The notes under the pieces: model-generated
Told to the model about the DNA's origin: nothing
Databases searched by the model: none
The model's input: the letters and a program-made list of their open reading frames with translations, nothing else
Program-made: the position numbers and the translations under genes
Shown here: positions 18,986-27,016 of the stretch, piece by piece
How positions within the stretch are numbered: position 1 is the stretch's first letter
Layout: the number at the start of each line of letters is the position of its first letter
Source of the DNA: Actinokineospora pegani
GTDB lineage: Bacteria; Actinomycetota; Actinomycetes; Mycobacteriales; Pseudonocardiaceae
Assembly: GCF_009745975.1 (NCBI RefSeq)
Contig: NZ_WHOL01000091.1
Span: 56,173-120,172 of the forward strand
Direction: 5' to 3'
Length of the DNA: 64,000 nt

Positions 18986-19729
18986 GTGTGCCGCCACCTG
19001 GGGTACCTGGGCCCCGCCGTGCCCGTCGCCGGGCTCGTCGGCGGCCCGCGCGGGCTGCTGACCCAGACCTGGGCCCCCGCCGACATGCGCGGCGGGGGCA
19101 CGGTCAACGCCGACGGGTTCGGCGTCGGCTGGTACCCCGCCCCGGGCGCCGACCCGGTCCGGTACCGGCGCGCGGTCCCGATGTGGGCCGACGCCTCGTT
19201 CGCCTCCCTCGCCGGGGCGGTGACCAGCACGGCGGTGCTGGTCGCCGCCCGCTCCGCGACGGTGGGCATGCCGGTCGTGGAGACCGCGTGCGCGCCGTTC
19301 GCGGAGGGGCGCTGGCTGTTCAGCCACAACGGCGTCGTGCGCGGCTGGCCGGACAGCGTCGCCGACCTGGCCTCGACACTGCCCACCACCGACCTGATGA
19401 CCCTCGACGCCCCCACCGACAGCGCCGTGCTGTGGGCCCTGGTGCGCCACCGACTGCGCACGGGGGCGGCGCCGGGTGACGCCCTCGCCGAGGTCGTGCT
19501 CGCGGTCGCCGACCGGGCGCCCGACTCCCGGCTCAACCTGATGCTCACCGACGGCACCACGCTGGCGGCCACCACCTGGTGGCACTCGCTGTCGGTGCTC
19601 GCCGGACCGGACAGCGTCGTCCTGGCCTCCGAGCCGTGGGACGACGACCCCCTGTGGACCCCCGTGGACGACCGGCGGCTCGTGGTCGCCACGGCCGGGA
19701 CGACCCCCAGCGCCACCGCGCTGGGATGA
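18986..19729 (+). CDS. egtC: Gamma-glutamyl-hercynylcysteine sulfoxide hydrolase EgtC
   Basis: This 247-residue Ntn-type glutamine amidotransferase-like hydrolase removes the glutamate from the EgtB product. The GTG start is fixed because the second codon must be the nucleophilic Cys, exposed after Met removal: the protein begins MCRHLGYLG. Later motifs include NADGFGVGWY, the glutamine-amidotransferase class II pattern, and FSHNGVVRGW. It starts 3 bp after egtB. Confidence 0.95.
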   Translation: MCRHLGYLGPAVPVAGLVGGPRGLLTQTWAPADMRGGGTVNADGFGVGWYPAPGADPVRYRRAVPMWADASFASLAGAVTSTAVLVAARSATVGMPVVETACAPFAEGRWLFSHNGVVRGWPDSVADLASTLPTTDLMTLDAPTDSAVLWALVRHRLRTGAAPGDALAEVVLAVADRAPDSRLNLMLTDGTTLAATTWWHSLSVLAGPDSVVLASEPWDDDPLWTPVDDRRLVVATAGTTPSATALG

Positions 19730-19742
19730 CCGAGGAGAACCC

Positions 19743-20714
19743 TTGCCAGATCCCAGGATCGACGTCCACCTCCCGCCCGACCACGCCGCCACCGCCCTAG
19801 CCACCGATGCCCGCACCGGGCTCACCTCCACCCCGAAGACCCTGCCCCCCAAGTGGTTCTACGACGCCCGGGGCAGCGAGCTGTTCGACGAGATCACCGC
19901 CCTTGACGAGTACTACCCGACCCGCTCCGAGCGGGCCATCCTCCAGGCGCGCGCCGCCGACATCGCCGCCGCCACCGGCGCGAACACGTTGGTGGAGCTC
20001 GGGTCCGGCTCGTCGGAGAAGACCCGCCTGCTGCTCGACGCCCTGCGCGACGCGGGCACCCTGGAGCAGATCGTCACCCTCGACGTCTCCGAGACGGCCT
20101 TGCGCGCCGCCGCGGCGGACCTGGCGGCTGAGTACCCGGCCGCCCGCGTCGAGGGCGCGGTCGGCGACTTCACCGAACACCTGCCGCTGCTCCCCGGCGA
20201 TCCCACCCGCCTGGTGGCGTTCCTCGGCGGCACCATCGGCAACTTCCTGCCCGCCGAACGGGACCTGTTCCTCCGCGCCGTCCGCGACATGCTCAAGCCG
20301 GGGGAGTGGTTGCTGCTCGGCACCGACCTGGTCAAGGACCGCGCGACTCTGGAGGCCGCCTACGACGACGCCCGGGGTGTCACCGCCGAGTTCAACCGCA
20401 ACGTCCTGCACGTCCTGAACAGGGAACTGGGCGCCTCCTTCGACATTGACGCCTTCGCCCACGTATCGCACTGGGACGATGAGCACGAGTGGGTCGAGAT
20501 GCGCCTGCGGGCGCTGTCGGCACAGACGGTGCGGGTGCCCGCGCTGGACCTGACCGTGGAGTTCGCCGAGGGCGAGCAGATGCGCACGGAGATCTCGGCG
20601 AAGTTCCGGCGTGCCGGCGTGGAGCGGGAGTTGGAGGCCGCCGGGTTCACGCTGTCGCAGTGGTGGACGGACCCGGAGGGTCGCTACGCGCTGTCGCTCT
20701 CCCACGCGGAGTAG
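19743..20714 (+). CDS. egtD: L-histidine N-alpha-methyltransferase EgtD
   Basis: This 323-residue SAM-dependent enzyme trimethylates histidine to hercynine. The SAM site is LVELGSGSSEKTRLLL, followed by TLDVSETAL and VAFLGGTIGNFLP. The family opening PKWFYDARGSELFDEIT and the late motif TEISAKFRR are intact. The start is a rare TTG with GAGGAG nine bases upstream; no ATG or GTG is available. It is the last gene of the operon. No egtE (lyase) follows, so the final step must be encoded elsewhere or done by another PLP enzyme. Confidence 0.95.
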   Translation: MPDPRIDVHLPPDHAATALATDARTGLTSTPKTLPPKWFYDARGSELFDEITALDEYYPTRSERAILQARAADIAAATGANTLVELGSGSSEKTRLLLDALRDAGTLEQIVTLDVSETALRAAAADLAAEYPAARVEGAVGDFTEHLPLLPGDPTRLVAFLGGTIGNFLPAERDLFLRAVRDMLKPGEWLLLGTDLVKDRATLEAAYDDARGVTAEFNRNVLHVLNRELGASFDIDAFAHVSHWDDEHEWVEMRLRALSAQTVRVPALDLTVEFAEGEQMRTEISAKFRRAGVERELEAAGFTLSQWWTDPEGRYALSLSHAE

Positions 20715-20730
20715 GACCGCCACGGGCGAG

Positions 20731-20784
20731 TGCTGGACCGAGTTCATCTGACTTCTCCTCAAGTCGGGTTGGCTCGGTCCAGCA
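20731..20784. terminator. Long hairpin between egtD and the convergent VWA gene
   Basis: TGCTGGACCGAG (20731-20742) pairs perfectly with CTCGGTCCAGCA (20773-20784). A smaller GACTT/AAGTC stem sits inside the loop. The position between convergent genes fits a bidirectional terminator. Confidence 0.75.
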
Positions 20785-20822
20785 TCGTCCCGGCGCGACA
20801 GGGGATCCAGACCCGCGTCGGA

Positions 20823-20857
20823 TCTGTGGATGAATCCGGCGCTTGTGGACAACTCGG
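20823..20857 (-). repeat. DnaA-box-like repeat module, copy 1
   Basis: Read on the minus strand this 35-nt block has CCGAGTTGTCCACAA followed after four bases by GGATTCATCCACAGA. It contains two DnaA-box-like 9-mers in direct orientation and is nearly identical to 39212-39247 (two substitutions and one indel). Confidence 0.7.
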
Positions 20858-20893
20858 CGGCGCCCACCTCACCGCGCGGGGTTCTCTCGCGCG

Positions 20894-22228
20894 TCAAGTG
20901 GGAAGGAGCTTGCCCACCAGGGTGGTGAGCTGGCGGGTGTTGCGGCATTCGTGCATGGGGACCACGGTCGCGTACCGGTCCGCCTCGGAATCCCCTGTGG
21001 ACCACAGGGCGGTGCGCTCCGGGTTGAGCCAGTGGGCGTGCCGGGCCGGGGCCAGCAAGTCCCGCAGCACCGCCAGCTCGGGGTCGGCGCCGTTGGTGCG
21101 CGCGTCGCCCAGGATCAGGACCGAGGTGCGCGGGCCGATGGCGTCGGCGTGGTGCGCGGCGAAGTGGCGGAAGGCGCGGCCGTAATCGCTGTGGCCGTCC
21201 CAGGTGGACAGGGTGGCCTCGCTGTGGACGCGGGCACCGAGGCTGTCCGGGTTCGCGGCGCCGGTGTGCACCAAGTGGGTGATCTCGTCGACCGTGTCGA
21301 TGAAGCCGAAGACGCGGATCTTGCTGAACTGGTCGCGCAGGGCCTGCACGAGCAGCATGGTGAAGTTGGCGAAGCCCGCCACCGAGCCGGACAGGTCGCA
21401 GACCAGGACGATCTCCGGGCGGGCCGGGCTGCGCCTGCGGTGGGCGAGGTGGATGGGCACGCCGCCGGTCGACAGGGATCGGCGCAGGGTGCGGCGGATG
21501 TCGATGTGGCCCCGGTTGGCGCGGCGCCTGCGGGCGGCCAGGCGGGTCGCGAGCTTGCGCGCGAGGGGCTGCACGGCCCTGCGCAGTTCGGCGAGCTGCT
21601 TGCGGTTGGCGACCAGGAAGTCCACCCGGTCCGCCGAGGGGGCCACGGCGTGTTCGAGCACCCGTTGCCTGCCGCGCGCCTCGGCCGTGCGCCTGCGGGC
21701 CTCGGTGCGCACCGCCTCCCGGAACGACTCGACCCGGCGGCGCACCTCGTCGCGTTCCAGCCGGTCGGTGAAACCGCCGCCCCCGCCACCGGACTCGGCC
21801 AGCACGCGCGCGACCAGGGTCTGCGGGCGGACCCGCTCCAGCGCCTCGTACGCCGAGAACCCGCCGCCGTACCGGCCGAAGGCCTCGACGGCGATGCCCG
21901 CGAGCCTGCCCACCGCGTCCCCGTCGTCGTCAGCGAGGGCGGCCACCAGTTCGTCGCGCAGGCGGTCGAGGTCCCAGTCCTGGTCGCGGGCCAGCTCCGG
22001 GGATCCCACACCCAGCGGGAAGCACACGTCGAAGACCGCGTCGAACACCGGGCGCTGGCCCTCGCCGCGCAGCAGCGCCGCCGCCAGACCGGCGCGCAGC
22101 CGCTCCCGGTCGGCCAGGCCGAGCACCCCGGCCACCGCGGCGGCGTCGACCGTCTCGCTCGACCCGACGGCCACGCCGTGCCCGCGCAGCGCGGAGACCA
22201 GCTCCACCAGCCGCGAGGGCAGGCTCAC
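20894..22228 (-). CDS. VWA-domain protein (CoxE-like), partner of the adjacent MoxR ATPase
   Basis: This 444-residue protein has an N-terminal helical region and a C-terminal CoxE-type von Willebrand A domain. The MIDAS-like motif is VLVCDLSGSVAGF, later SVLILGDARTNG. The basic stretch RRRRANRGHIDIRRTLR precedes the VWA domain, as in CoxE proteins. Together with the upstream AAA ATPase it resembles CoxD/CoxE chaperone pairs that mature metal enzymes or remodel complexes; no CO dehydrogenase genes are nearby. The GTG start overlaps the ATPase stop as GTGA. Confidence 0.85.
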   Translation of the reverse strand: MSLPSRLVELVSALRGHGVAVGSSETVDAAAVAGVLGLADRERLRAGLAAALLRGEGQRPVFDAVFDVCFPLGVGSPELARDQDWDLDRLRDELVAALADDDGDAVGRLAGIAVEAFGRYGGGFSAYEALERVRPQTLVARVLAESGGGGGGFTDRLERDEVRRRVESFREAVRTEARRRTAEARGRQRVLEHAVAPSADRVDFLVANRKQLAELRRAVQPLARKLATRLAARRRRANRGHIDIRRTLRRSLSTGGVPIHLAHRRRSPARPEIVLVCDLSGSVAGFANFTMLLVQALRDQFSKIRVFGFIDTVDEITHLVHTGAANPDSLGARVHSEATLSTWDGHSDYGRAFRHFAAHHADAIGPRTSVLILGDARTNGADPELAVLRDLLAPARHAHWLNPERTALWSTGDSEADRYATVVPMHECRNTRQLTTLVGKLLPT

Positions 22229-23103
22229 CGGCCCGCCTCGGACAGGTTCAGCCGGTCGCGAACACGGGTCACGTCGTCCTGGTGCTTGACGATCACGCCG
22301 AGGCTCTGCCGCACCAGGTCGTCGTCGAGGGTGTCCGCGCCCAGCGCCAGCAGGGTGCGCGCCCAGTCGACGGTCTCGGCGACCGACGGGGCCTTGCGCA
22401 GCTCCATCGCCCGCAGCGCGCCGACCACCCGCACGAGTGACGCGGCCAGCGCCTCGTCGACCCCGGGCACCTTCGTCCGCACGATCCGCTGTTCCAGCTC
22501 GGCGTCGGGGAAGTCGATGTGCAGGAACAGGCAGCGCCGCCGCAGCGCGTCGGACAGGTCGCGCGTGGCGTTGGAGGTCAGCACGGTGAACGGCTTGCGC
22601 TTGGCCACGATCGTGCCCAGCTCCGGGACGGTGACCTGGAAGTCGCCGAGGACCTCCAGCAACAGGCCCTCCACCTCGACGTCGGCCTTGTCCACCTCGT
22701 CCACCAGCAGCACCGTCGGCTCGTCGCCGGTGATCGCGGTCAGCAGCGGGCGGGCGAGCAGGAACTCCTCGGTGAATATGTCCGCGCGCGCGGCCTCCCA
22801 GCCCTCGTCGCGGCCCGCGGTGATGCGCAGTAGCTGCTTGGCGTGGTTCCACTCGTAGAGCGCCCGCGCCTCGTCGACGCCCTCGTAGCACTGCAACCGC
22901 ACCAGCCGCGACCCCGTGGCCGCCGACACCGCCCGCGCCAGCTCCGTCTTGCCGACCCCGGCCGGGCCCTCCACCAGCAGCGGCCTGCCCAGCCGGTCGG
23001 CCAGGAACACCGTGGTGGCCACGGCCGCCGAGGCCAGGTAACCCCGCGCGGCCAACCGGTCGACGACGTCGTCGACCGAGGCGAAGAATCCGCTTTCCGT
23101 CAC
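22225..23103 (-). CDS. MoxR-family AAA ATPase (CoxD-like)
   Basis: This 292-residue AAA+ ATPase has Walker A GPAGVGKTE at about residues 45-53, Walker B VLLVDEVDKAD, sensor 1 VLTSNATRDLSDALRRRC and the MoxR feature LRRRCLFLHIDFP. MoxR ATPases act as chaperones with a VWA partner, here the next gene, coupled by a GTGA overlap. The start is an ATG-type start facing the divergent phosphoesterase gene, leaving a 67-bp shared promoter gap. Confidence 0.9.
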   Translation of the reverse strand: MTESGFFASVDDVVDRLAARGYLASAAVATTVFLADRLGRPLLVEGPAGVGKTELARAVSAATGSRLVRLQCYEGVDEARALYEWNHAKQLLRITAGRDEGWEAARADIFTEEFLLARPLLTAITGDEPTVLLVDEVDKADVEVEGLLLEVLGDFQVTVPELGTIVAKRKPFTVLTSNATRDLSDALRRRCLFLHIDFPDAELEQRIVRTKVPGVDEALAASLVRVVGALRAMELRKAPSVAETVDWARTLLALGADTLDDDLVRQSLGVIVKHQDDVTRVRDRLNLSEAGR

Positions 23104-23170
23104 ACCGTCACCGTACGGTAGGCCCCGTTCCGCGCGGGTATCGTGCGGATATCGAGGAAGGAGCGGTCCG

Positions 23171-24385
23171 ATGTCCGGTCCGGTTCACCACACAGAACCC
23201 ACAGCCGCGCTCAGCGCGGAGCTCGCCGACGTCCCCGCCCCGCCTTCGGGTCCGCGGCGGGTGTCGTTCGCCGTCATCGGCGTGATCGCGGTGGCGCTGC
23301 TGTTCGGCGTGCCCTGGTGGCTGCTGGTCGTCAACGGCCAGGCGTGGCCCGGGTGGCTGGTCGCCGCGGCGACGGTGGTGCTGGCGGGGATGGCGGTTGC
23401 CTTCCCGGTGCTCATGGTGCGCGGCCACACCCGCGGCAGCGACCGCGCGTCCCTGATCGCGGACACGACCCTCGGCGTGATCTGGGTCGTGTTCACCTGG
23501 AGCATCATCGGCTCGCTGGTGAGCCTGGCGCTCGCGTTGGCCGGTGTGGACAACCCCGGTCGGGCCAGGTGGGTGACGCTCGCGATCCTCGTCGTGTCGG
23601 CGACCCTGTTGGCGTACGGGCACTTCGAGGCGATGCGCGTGCCCAGGGTGCGGCGCACGGAAGTGCGCGTCCCCCGGCTCGGGGCCGGTTTGGACGGTCT
23701 GCGGCTCGTGCTCCTCGCTGACACGCACTACGGCCCCATCGACCGGGCGCGGTGGTCGGAGAAGACCGTGGCCGCCGTGAACGCCCTCGAACCGGATGTG
23801 GTCGCCCACGCGGGCGACATCGCCGACGGTCGGGTGGCCGAACGCGAACCGCAGTCGCGCCACCTCGGCGACGTCCGCGCCACGCTGGCCCGCGTGTATG
23901 TGACGGGCAACCACGAGTACTACAGCCAGGCCCAGGAGTGGCTCGACCACATGGCCGACCTCGGCTGGGAGGCACTGCACAACCGGCACGTCGTCATCGA
24001 GCGCGACGGCTCCCGCATGGTCGTGGCGGGCACTGACGACCGCACCGCGCACGGCTCGGGTCTGCCCGGCCACGCCGCGGACGTCCCCCAGGCCCTCGCG
24101 GGCGCCGACCCCGACCTGCCGGTGCTCCTGCTGGCCCACCAGCCCAAGCAGGTCGGCGAGGCCGTGGCCGCGGGGGTGGACCTCCAGGTCTCCGGCCACA
24201 CCCACGGCGGCCAGATCTGGCCGTTCCACTGGCTGGTGCGCACCGACCAACCGTGGTTGCAGGGGCTGACCCGGCTCAACGACCGCACGGCGCTCTACAC
24301 GACCCGGGGCGCGGGCTTCTGGGGGCCGCCGTTCCGCGTGTTCGCGCCCTCGGAGATCTCCCTGCTGGTGTTGCGCGCCGGCTGA
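23171..24385 (+). CDS. Membrane-anchored metallophosphoesterase
   Basis: This 404-residue protein has four predicted N-terminal transmembrane helices (starting VSFAVIGVIAVALLFGVPWW) and a C-terminal calcineurin-like phosphoesterase domain. The metal-binding motifs are in order: LADTHYGPID, HAGDIADG, TGNHEYY, VLLLAHQP and SGHTHGGQ. This layout is common for YkuE-like enzymes. The substrate, possibly a lipid-linked or nucleotide phosphate, is unknown. CGAGGAAGGAGCGG upstream of the ATG is a good ribosome site. Confidence 0.92.
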   Translation: MSGPVHHTEPTAALSAELADVPAPPSGPRRVSFAVIGVIAVALLFGVPWWLLVVNGQAWPGWLVAAATVVLAGMAVAFPVLMVRGHTRGSDRASLIADTTLGVIWVVFTWSIIGSLVSLALALAGVDNPGRARWVTLAILVVSATLLAYGHFEAMRVPRVRRTEVRVPRLGAGLDGLRLVLLADTHYGPIDRARWSEKTVAAVNALEPDVVAHAGDIADGRVAEREPQSRHLGDVRATLARVYVTGNHEYYSQAQEWLDHMADLGWEALHNRHVVIERDGSRMVVAGTDDRTAHGSGLPGHAADVPQALAGADPDLPVLLLAHQPKQVGEAVAAGVDLQVSGHTHGGQIWPFHWLVRTDQPWLQGLTRLNDRTALYTTRGAGFWGPPFRVFAPSEISLLVLRAG

Positions 24386-24593
24386 GAGGTCGGGTGAGCC
24401 CAACTGGGGGCCAAGTCGAGATCAGGTTGCGCCGGACAACATGCCGGGCGCCCAAGGTGGCCCGCGCTTGGGTGCTGACGTCTCGCGCGTGATGACTGCC
24501 CTTTCGCCCCCGTTCCCCGTTGGTGGTTGTGCTGTTCAGTGAGCGGTTGGTAAATCTTGTCCGCACTGTTCGGCCGGGGAGCGGAGGCGCGGG

Positions 24594-25352
24594 ATGGGGT
24601 TCGGGAAGCGCAAGGCGGGATTCGTCGTGGCGGTGGCCGCGGTGGTCGGGATCGCGGTGCCCGGTGTGGCGTGGGCCGACCCGCCCACGGCGCTGCCGGG
24701 GAGCGCGGCGGCCGAGGACGCCCGGTGGCAGCCCGCGTTCGACTACGACGGGGACGGGTGCTACCCCACCCCGGCCATCGGGCCGAACGGCGTGGTGGCG
24801 CCGGGGCTGAACAACTCGGGCGCGCTCAACGGCAACTGCCGCGACCAGTCCGACTTGGACAACACCAACTCGTACTCGCGCTCCAAGTGCAACAACGGCT
24901 GGTGCGCGTACCTCTACGACCTGTACTTCGAGAAGGACCAGGCCGTGCCCGGCCTCGACTGCTGCGGGCACCGGCACGACATCGAGCACGTGGTCGTGTG
25001 GGTGCAGGACAACCAGGCGAAGTTCGTCTCCACCTCGGCGCACGGCAACTACTCCACCCGCGGCCGCGACTCGGTCTCCTGGGAGGGCGAGCACCCCAAG
25101 ATCGTCTACCACAAGGACGGCGTGGGCACGCACTGCTTCCGCCTGGCCAGCGCCAGTGAGGCCCCGGAGAACCACTACGGCGCCTGGCAGTACCCGGACC
25201 TGGTGAGCTGGGACCACTTCCCCGGCGGCATCCGCGACACCCTGGTCAACGCCGACTTCGGCAGCGCGAGCCTGGGGATCAAGGACTCCGCGTTCAACGA
25301 CAACCTGAACAAGGCCAAGCCCAGCGGCATCGCCTTCAACCCCTACGCCTGA
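24594..25352 (+). CDS. Secreted NLP (NPP1-type necrosis-inducing) family protein
   Basis: This 252-residue protein has a signal peptide (GFVVAVAAVVGIAVPGVAWA, cleavage near residue 29) and the NLP core. The diagnostic heptapeptide GHRHDWE appears as GHRHDIE within CCGHRHDIEHVVVWVQ, so the Trp is Ile. His, Asp and Glu of the metal site are kept. Paired Cys residues (CNNGWC, CC) suggest disulfides. In plant pathogens NLPs are cytolysins, while in soil actinomycetes the role is unknown. GGAGG lies seven bases before the ATG; the 208-bp upstream gap contains a TTGGTA/TAAATC-like promoter. Confidence 0.88.
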   Translation: MGFGKRKAGFVVAVAAVVGIAVPGVAWADPPTALPGSAAAEDARWQPAFDYDGDGCYPTPAIGPNGVVAPGLNNSGALNGNCRDQSDLDNTNSYSRSKCNNGWCAYLYDLYFEKDQAVPGLDCCGHRHDIEHVVVWVQDNQAKFVSTSAHGNYSTRGRDSVSWEGEHPKIVYHKDGVGTHCFRLASASEAPENHYGAWQYPDLVSWDHFPGGIRDTLVNADFGSASLGIKDSAFNDNLNKAKPSGIAFNPYA

Positions 25353-25390
25353 CCCGCCCGGCCGCGCGCCCGGGGGCTATGGTCCAGGCC

Positions 25391-25894
25391 ATGACCATCC
25401 AGATCCCGCCCCCGGGCGAGTACCGCATCGACCCGGCCGCCAGCACGGTGGCGTTCCGCACCAAGCACTTCTTCGGCCTCGGAGCGGTCAAGGGCACCTT
25501 CACCATCGCCGAGGGTGACATCACCGTCGCCGACCCGCCGACCGCATCAACCGTTCGAGTGGTCATCGTCGCCGACAGCATCAACACGGCGAACCCGACC
25601 CGCGACAAGATGGTGGTCTCCAAGACCTACCTGGACGCCGCCAACCACCCGACGATCACCTTCGTCGCCGATTCCGTGAGCCCGCCCGCGGTGCAGGGCG
25701 ACCTCGCGGTCCGCGGCTCCAGCGCCTCGGTGACGCTGACGGTCGAGTCCGCCGTGACCGATGGGGAGAACCTGACCCTGAACGCCACCACCGAGATCGA
25801 CCGCTACGACTTCGGGGTCAAGGCCATGCCCGGCATGACCGGCCGCAAGCTGGCCTTCACACTCGACGTGGTCGCCCGAAAGGTCAGCGGCTGA
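25391..25894 (+). CDS. YceI-family lipocalin-like protein
   Basis: This 167-residue protein has the YceI beta-barrel pattern: GEYRIDPAASTVAFRTKHFFG at the start, VKGTFTIAEGDI, DAANHPTITF and FTLDVVARKVSG at the end. The family binds amphiphilic or isoprenoid molecules; this copy has no signal peptide and is likely cytosolic. ATG at 25391 is preferred; another ATG four codons upstream (25379) is possible and neither has a strong ribosome site. The last 11 bp overlap the convergent DUF397 gene. Confidence 0.88.
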   Translation: MTIQIPPPGEYRIDPAASTVAFRTKHFFGLGAVKGTFTIAEGDITVADPPTASTVRVVIVADSINTANPTRDKMVVSKTYLDAANHPTITFVADSVSPPAVQGDLAVRGSSASVTLTVESAVTDGENLTLNATTEIDRYDFGVKAMPGMTGRKLAFTLDVVARKVSG

Positions 25895-26039
25895 GCTTGG
25901 TGATCAGCTCTCGCACGGCGGCGCGGGGCAGGGGCAGCGTGACGATCGGCTGCTTGCTGTCCCGCACGGCCGCGAGGTCCTGCCGCAGCTCGACGCAGTT
26001 GCCGGTGCTGCCGGAACGGGACGACTTGCGCCACTCCAT
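25884..26039 (-). CDS. DUF397 small protein, partner of the XRE regulator
   Basis: This 51-residue protein reads MEWRKSSRSGSTGNCVEL at the start and carries the family tail VRDSKQ, LPRAAVRELITKL. DUF397 proteins occur next to XRE/DUF5753 regulators in actinomycetes and act with them, in a toxin-antitoxin-like or developmental switch role (BldB/WhiJ-type systems). The ATG lies 2 bp after the stop of the XRE gene, so they are co-translated. Its 3' end overlaps the convergent yceI by 11 bp. It is easy to miss because it is short. Confidence 0.88.
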   Translation of the reverse strand: MEWRKSSRSGSTGNCVELRQDLAAVRDSKQPIVTLPLPRAAVRELITKLSR

Positions 26040-26041
26040 GA

Positions 26042-26872
26042 TCACAACCTCTCTCGTAGTCGCTTGACCATGCTGCGGCTTTCCGCGCTGGAAAGCGCTC
26101 GCTGATCGAGCATCGAGCGCATTTTCTCATAGCCGTGCACCTCGGAATCGTGCAGATACACACCGCTTCCGTACAGCTCCACGTAGAGCACCGGGGTCGT
26201 GTCGGGGAAGTCCAGCAGCATCCAGGAGTGCAGCAGCACCCGGTGTGGCACGTGTTCTCGCACGATCCTGATGCCGAGGCCTCGGTTGGTGGCTGCCTCC
26301 AAGTGACTCAGTTGCTCTTTGAGGGCGTCGACGCCACCGAAGGGCCTGCGGAGGGCGCTCTCGTGGATGAAGGCCACATAGTCGACCGTGGGCACGACCT
26401 GTTGCCGTCGGAGTCGAGCGAGCCACCGCATCTCGATGTCCTGCGGCTCGACGCCGTCATCCGCCATGATGCCCGCGGCGTACTGCTCGGTTTGCAGCAG
26501 ACCTGGGACGACGGTGAGGGACCAGTCTGTGATCCCGCTCGCCGAGGCTTCGTAGCTGGCGAGGGTGCCCACGTCGGGCAGCACCCCGGGCAGCGGACGC
26601 GACCACCACCCGGCCAGGGCGCCGACCCGTGCGCTGGCGATCAACTCCTCGCGCTGGGCGGTCGGCACGCCGTAGATGGCCAGGACCGTCGCCACGTCCT
26701 CGCTGGTGATGTGCCGTTTGCCGTTCTCCGTCCGGCTCAGCGTCGCCGCCGACCAGCCGATCGCGCGGGCGGCGGCTTCCAGGCTCAGCGTGGTCTGCTC
26801 CACCCGAACGGCTTTGAGCTGCGCGCCGATAGTCCTGTCGCGCGCTTGAGGGCTCTTCCTCTGACCGGACAC
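26042..26872 (-). CDS. XRE-type regulator with DUF5753 (Scr1 family)
   Basis: This 276-residue protein has an N-terminal helix-turn-helix (IGAQLKAVRVEQ, then AARAIGWSAATLSRTENGKR), followed by the DUF5753 ligand-like domain with ITDWSLTVVPGLLQTEQYA and FIHESALRRPFGG. It is paired with the DUF397 gene downstream, the standard actinomycete module. The GTG at 26872 is selected because GGAAAGGA sits five bases upstream; a start ten codons earlier would include that site. Likely autoregulated; targets unknown. Confidence 0.9.
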   Translation of the reverse strand: MSGQRKSPQARDRTIGAQLKAVRVEQTTLSLEAAARAIGWSAATLSRTENGKRHITSEDVATVLAIYGVPTAQREELIASARVGALAGWWSRPLPGVLPDVGTLASYEASASGITDWSLTVVPGLLQTEQYAAGIMADDGVEPQDIEMRWLARLRRQQVVPTVDYVAFIHESALRRPFGGVDALKEQLSHLEAATNRGLGIRIVREHVPHRVLLHSWMLLDFPDTTPVLYVELYGSGVYLHDSEVHGYEKMRSMLDQRALSSAESRSMVKRLRERL

Positions 26873-27016
26873 GGGATTCCTTTCCACCCCGGCAAGGAAC
26901 ACGCGCCCTCAACACGGGGAATCTACAGTGTGGGACCCACGCACACCGCAGACTTCACATCCCCCTCAGAATAGGAGACCCTGAAACACCCGTACAACAA
27001 GGGGTCTACGAAGGAC

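Noticed and set aside
20823-20857. Replication origin suggested by DnaA-like boxes
   Set aside because: Only two boxes, repeated at a second locus, with no dnaA, dnaN or AT-rich unwinding region nearby.
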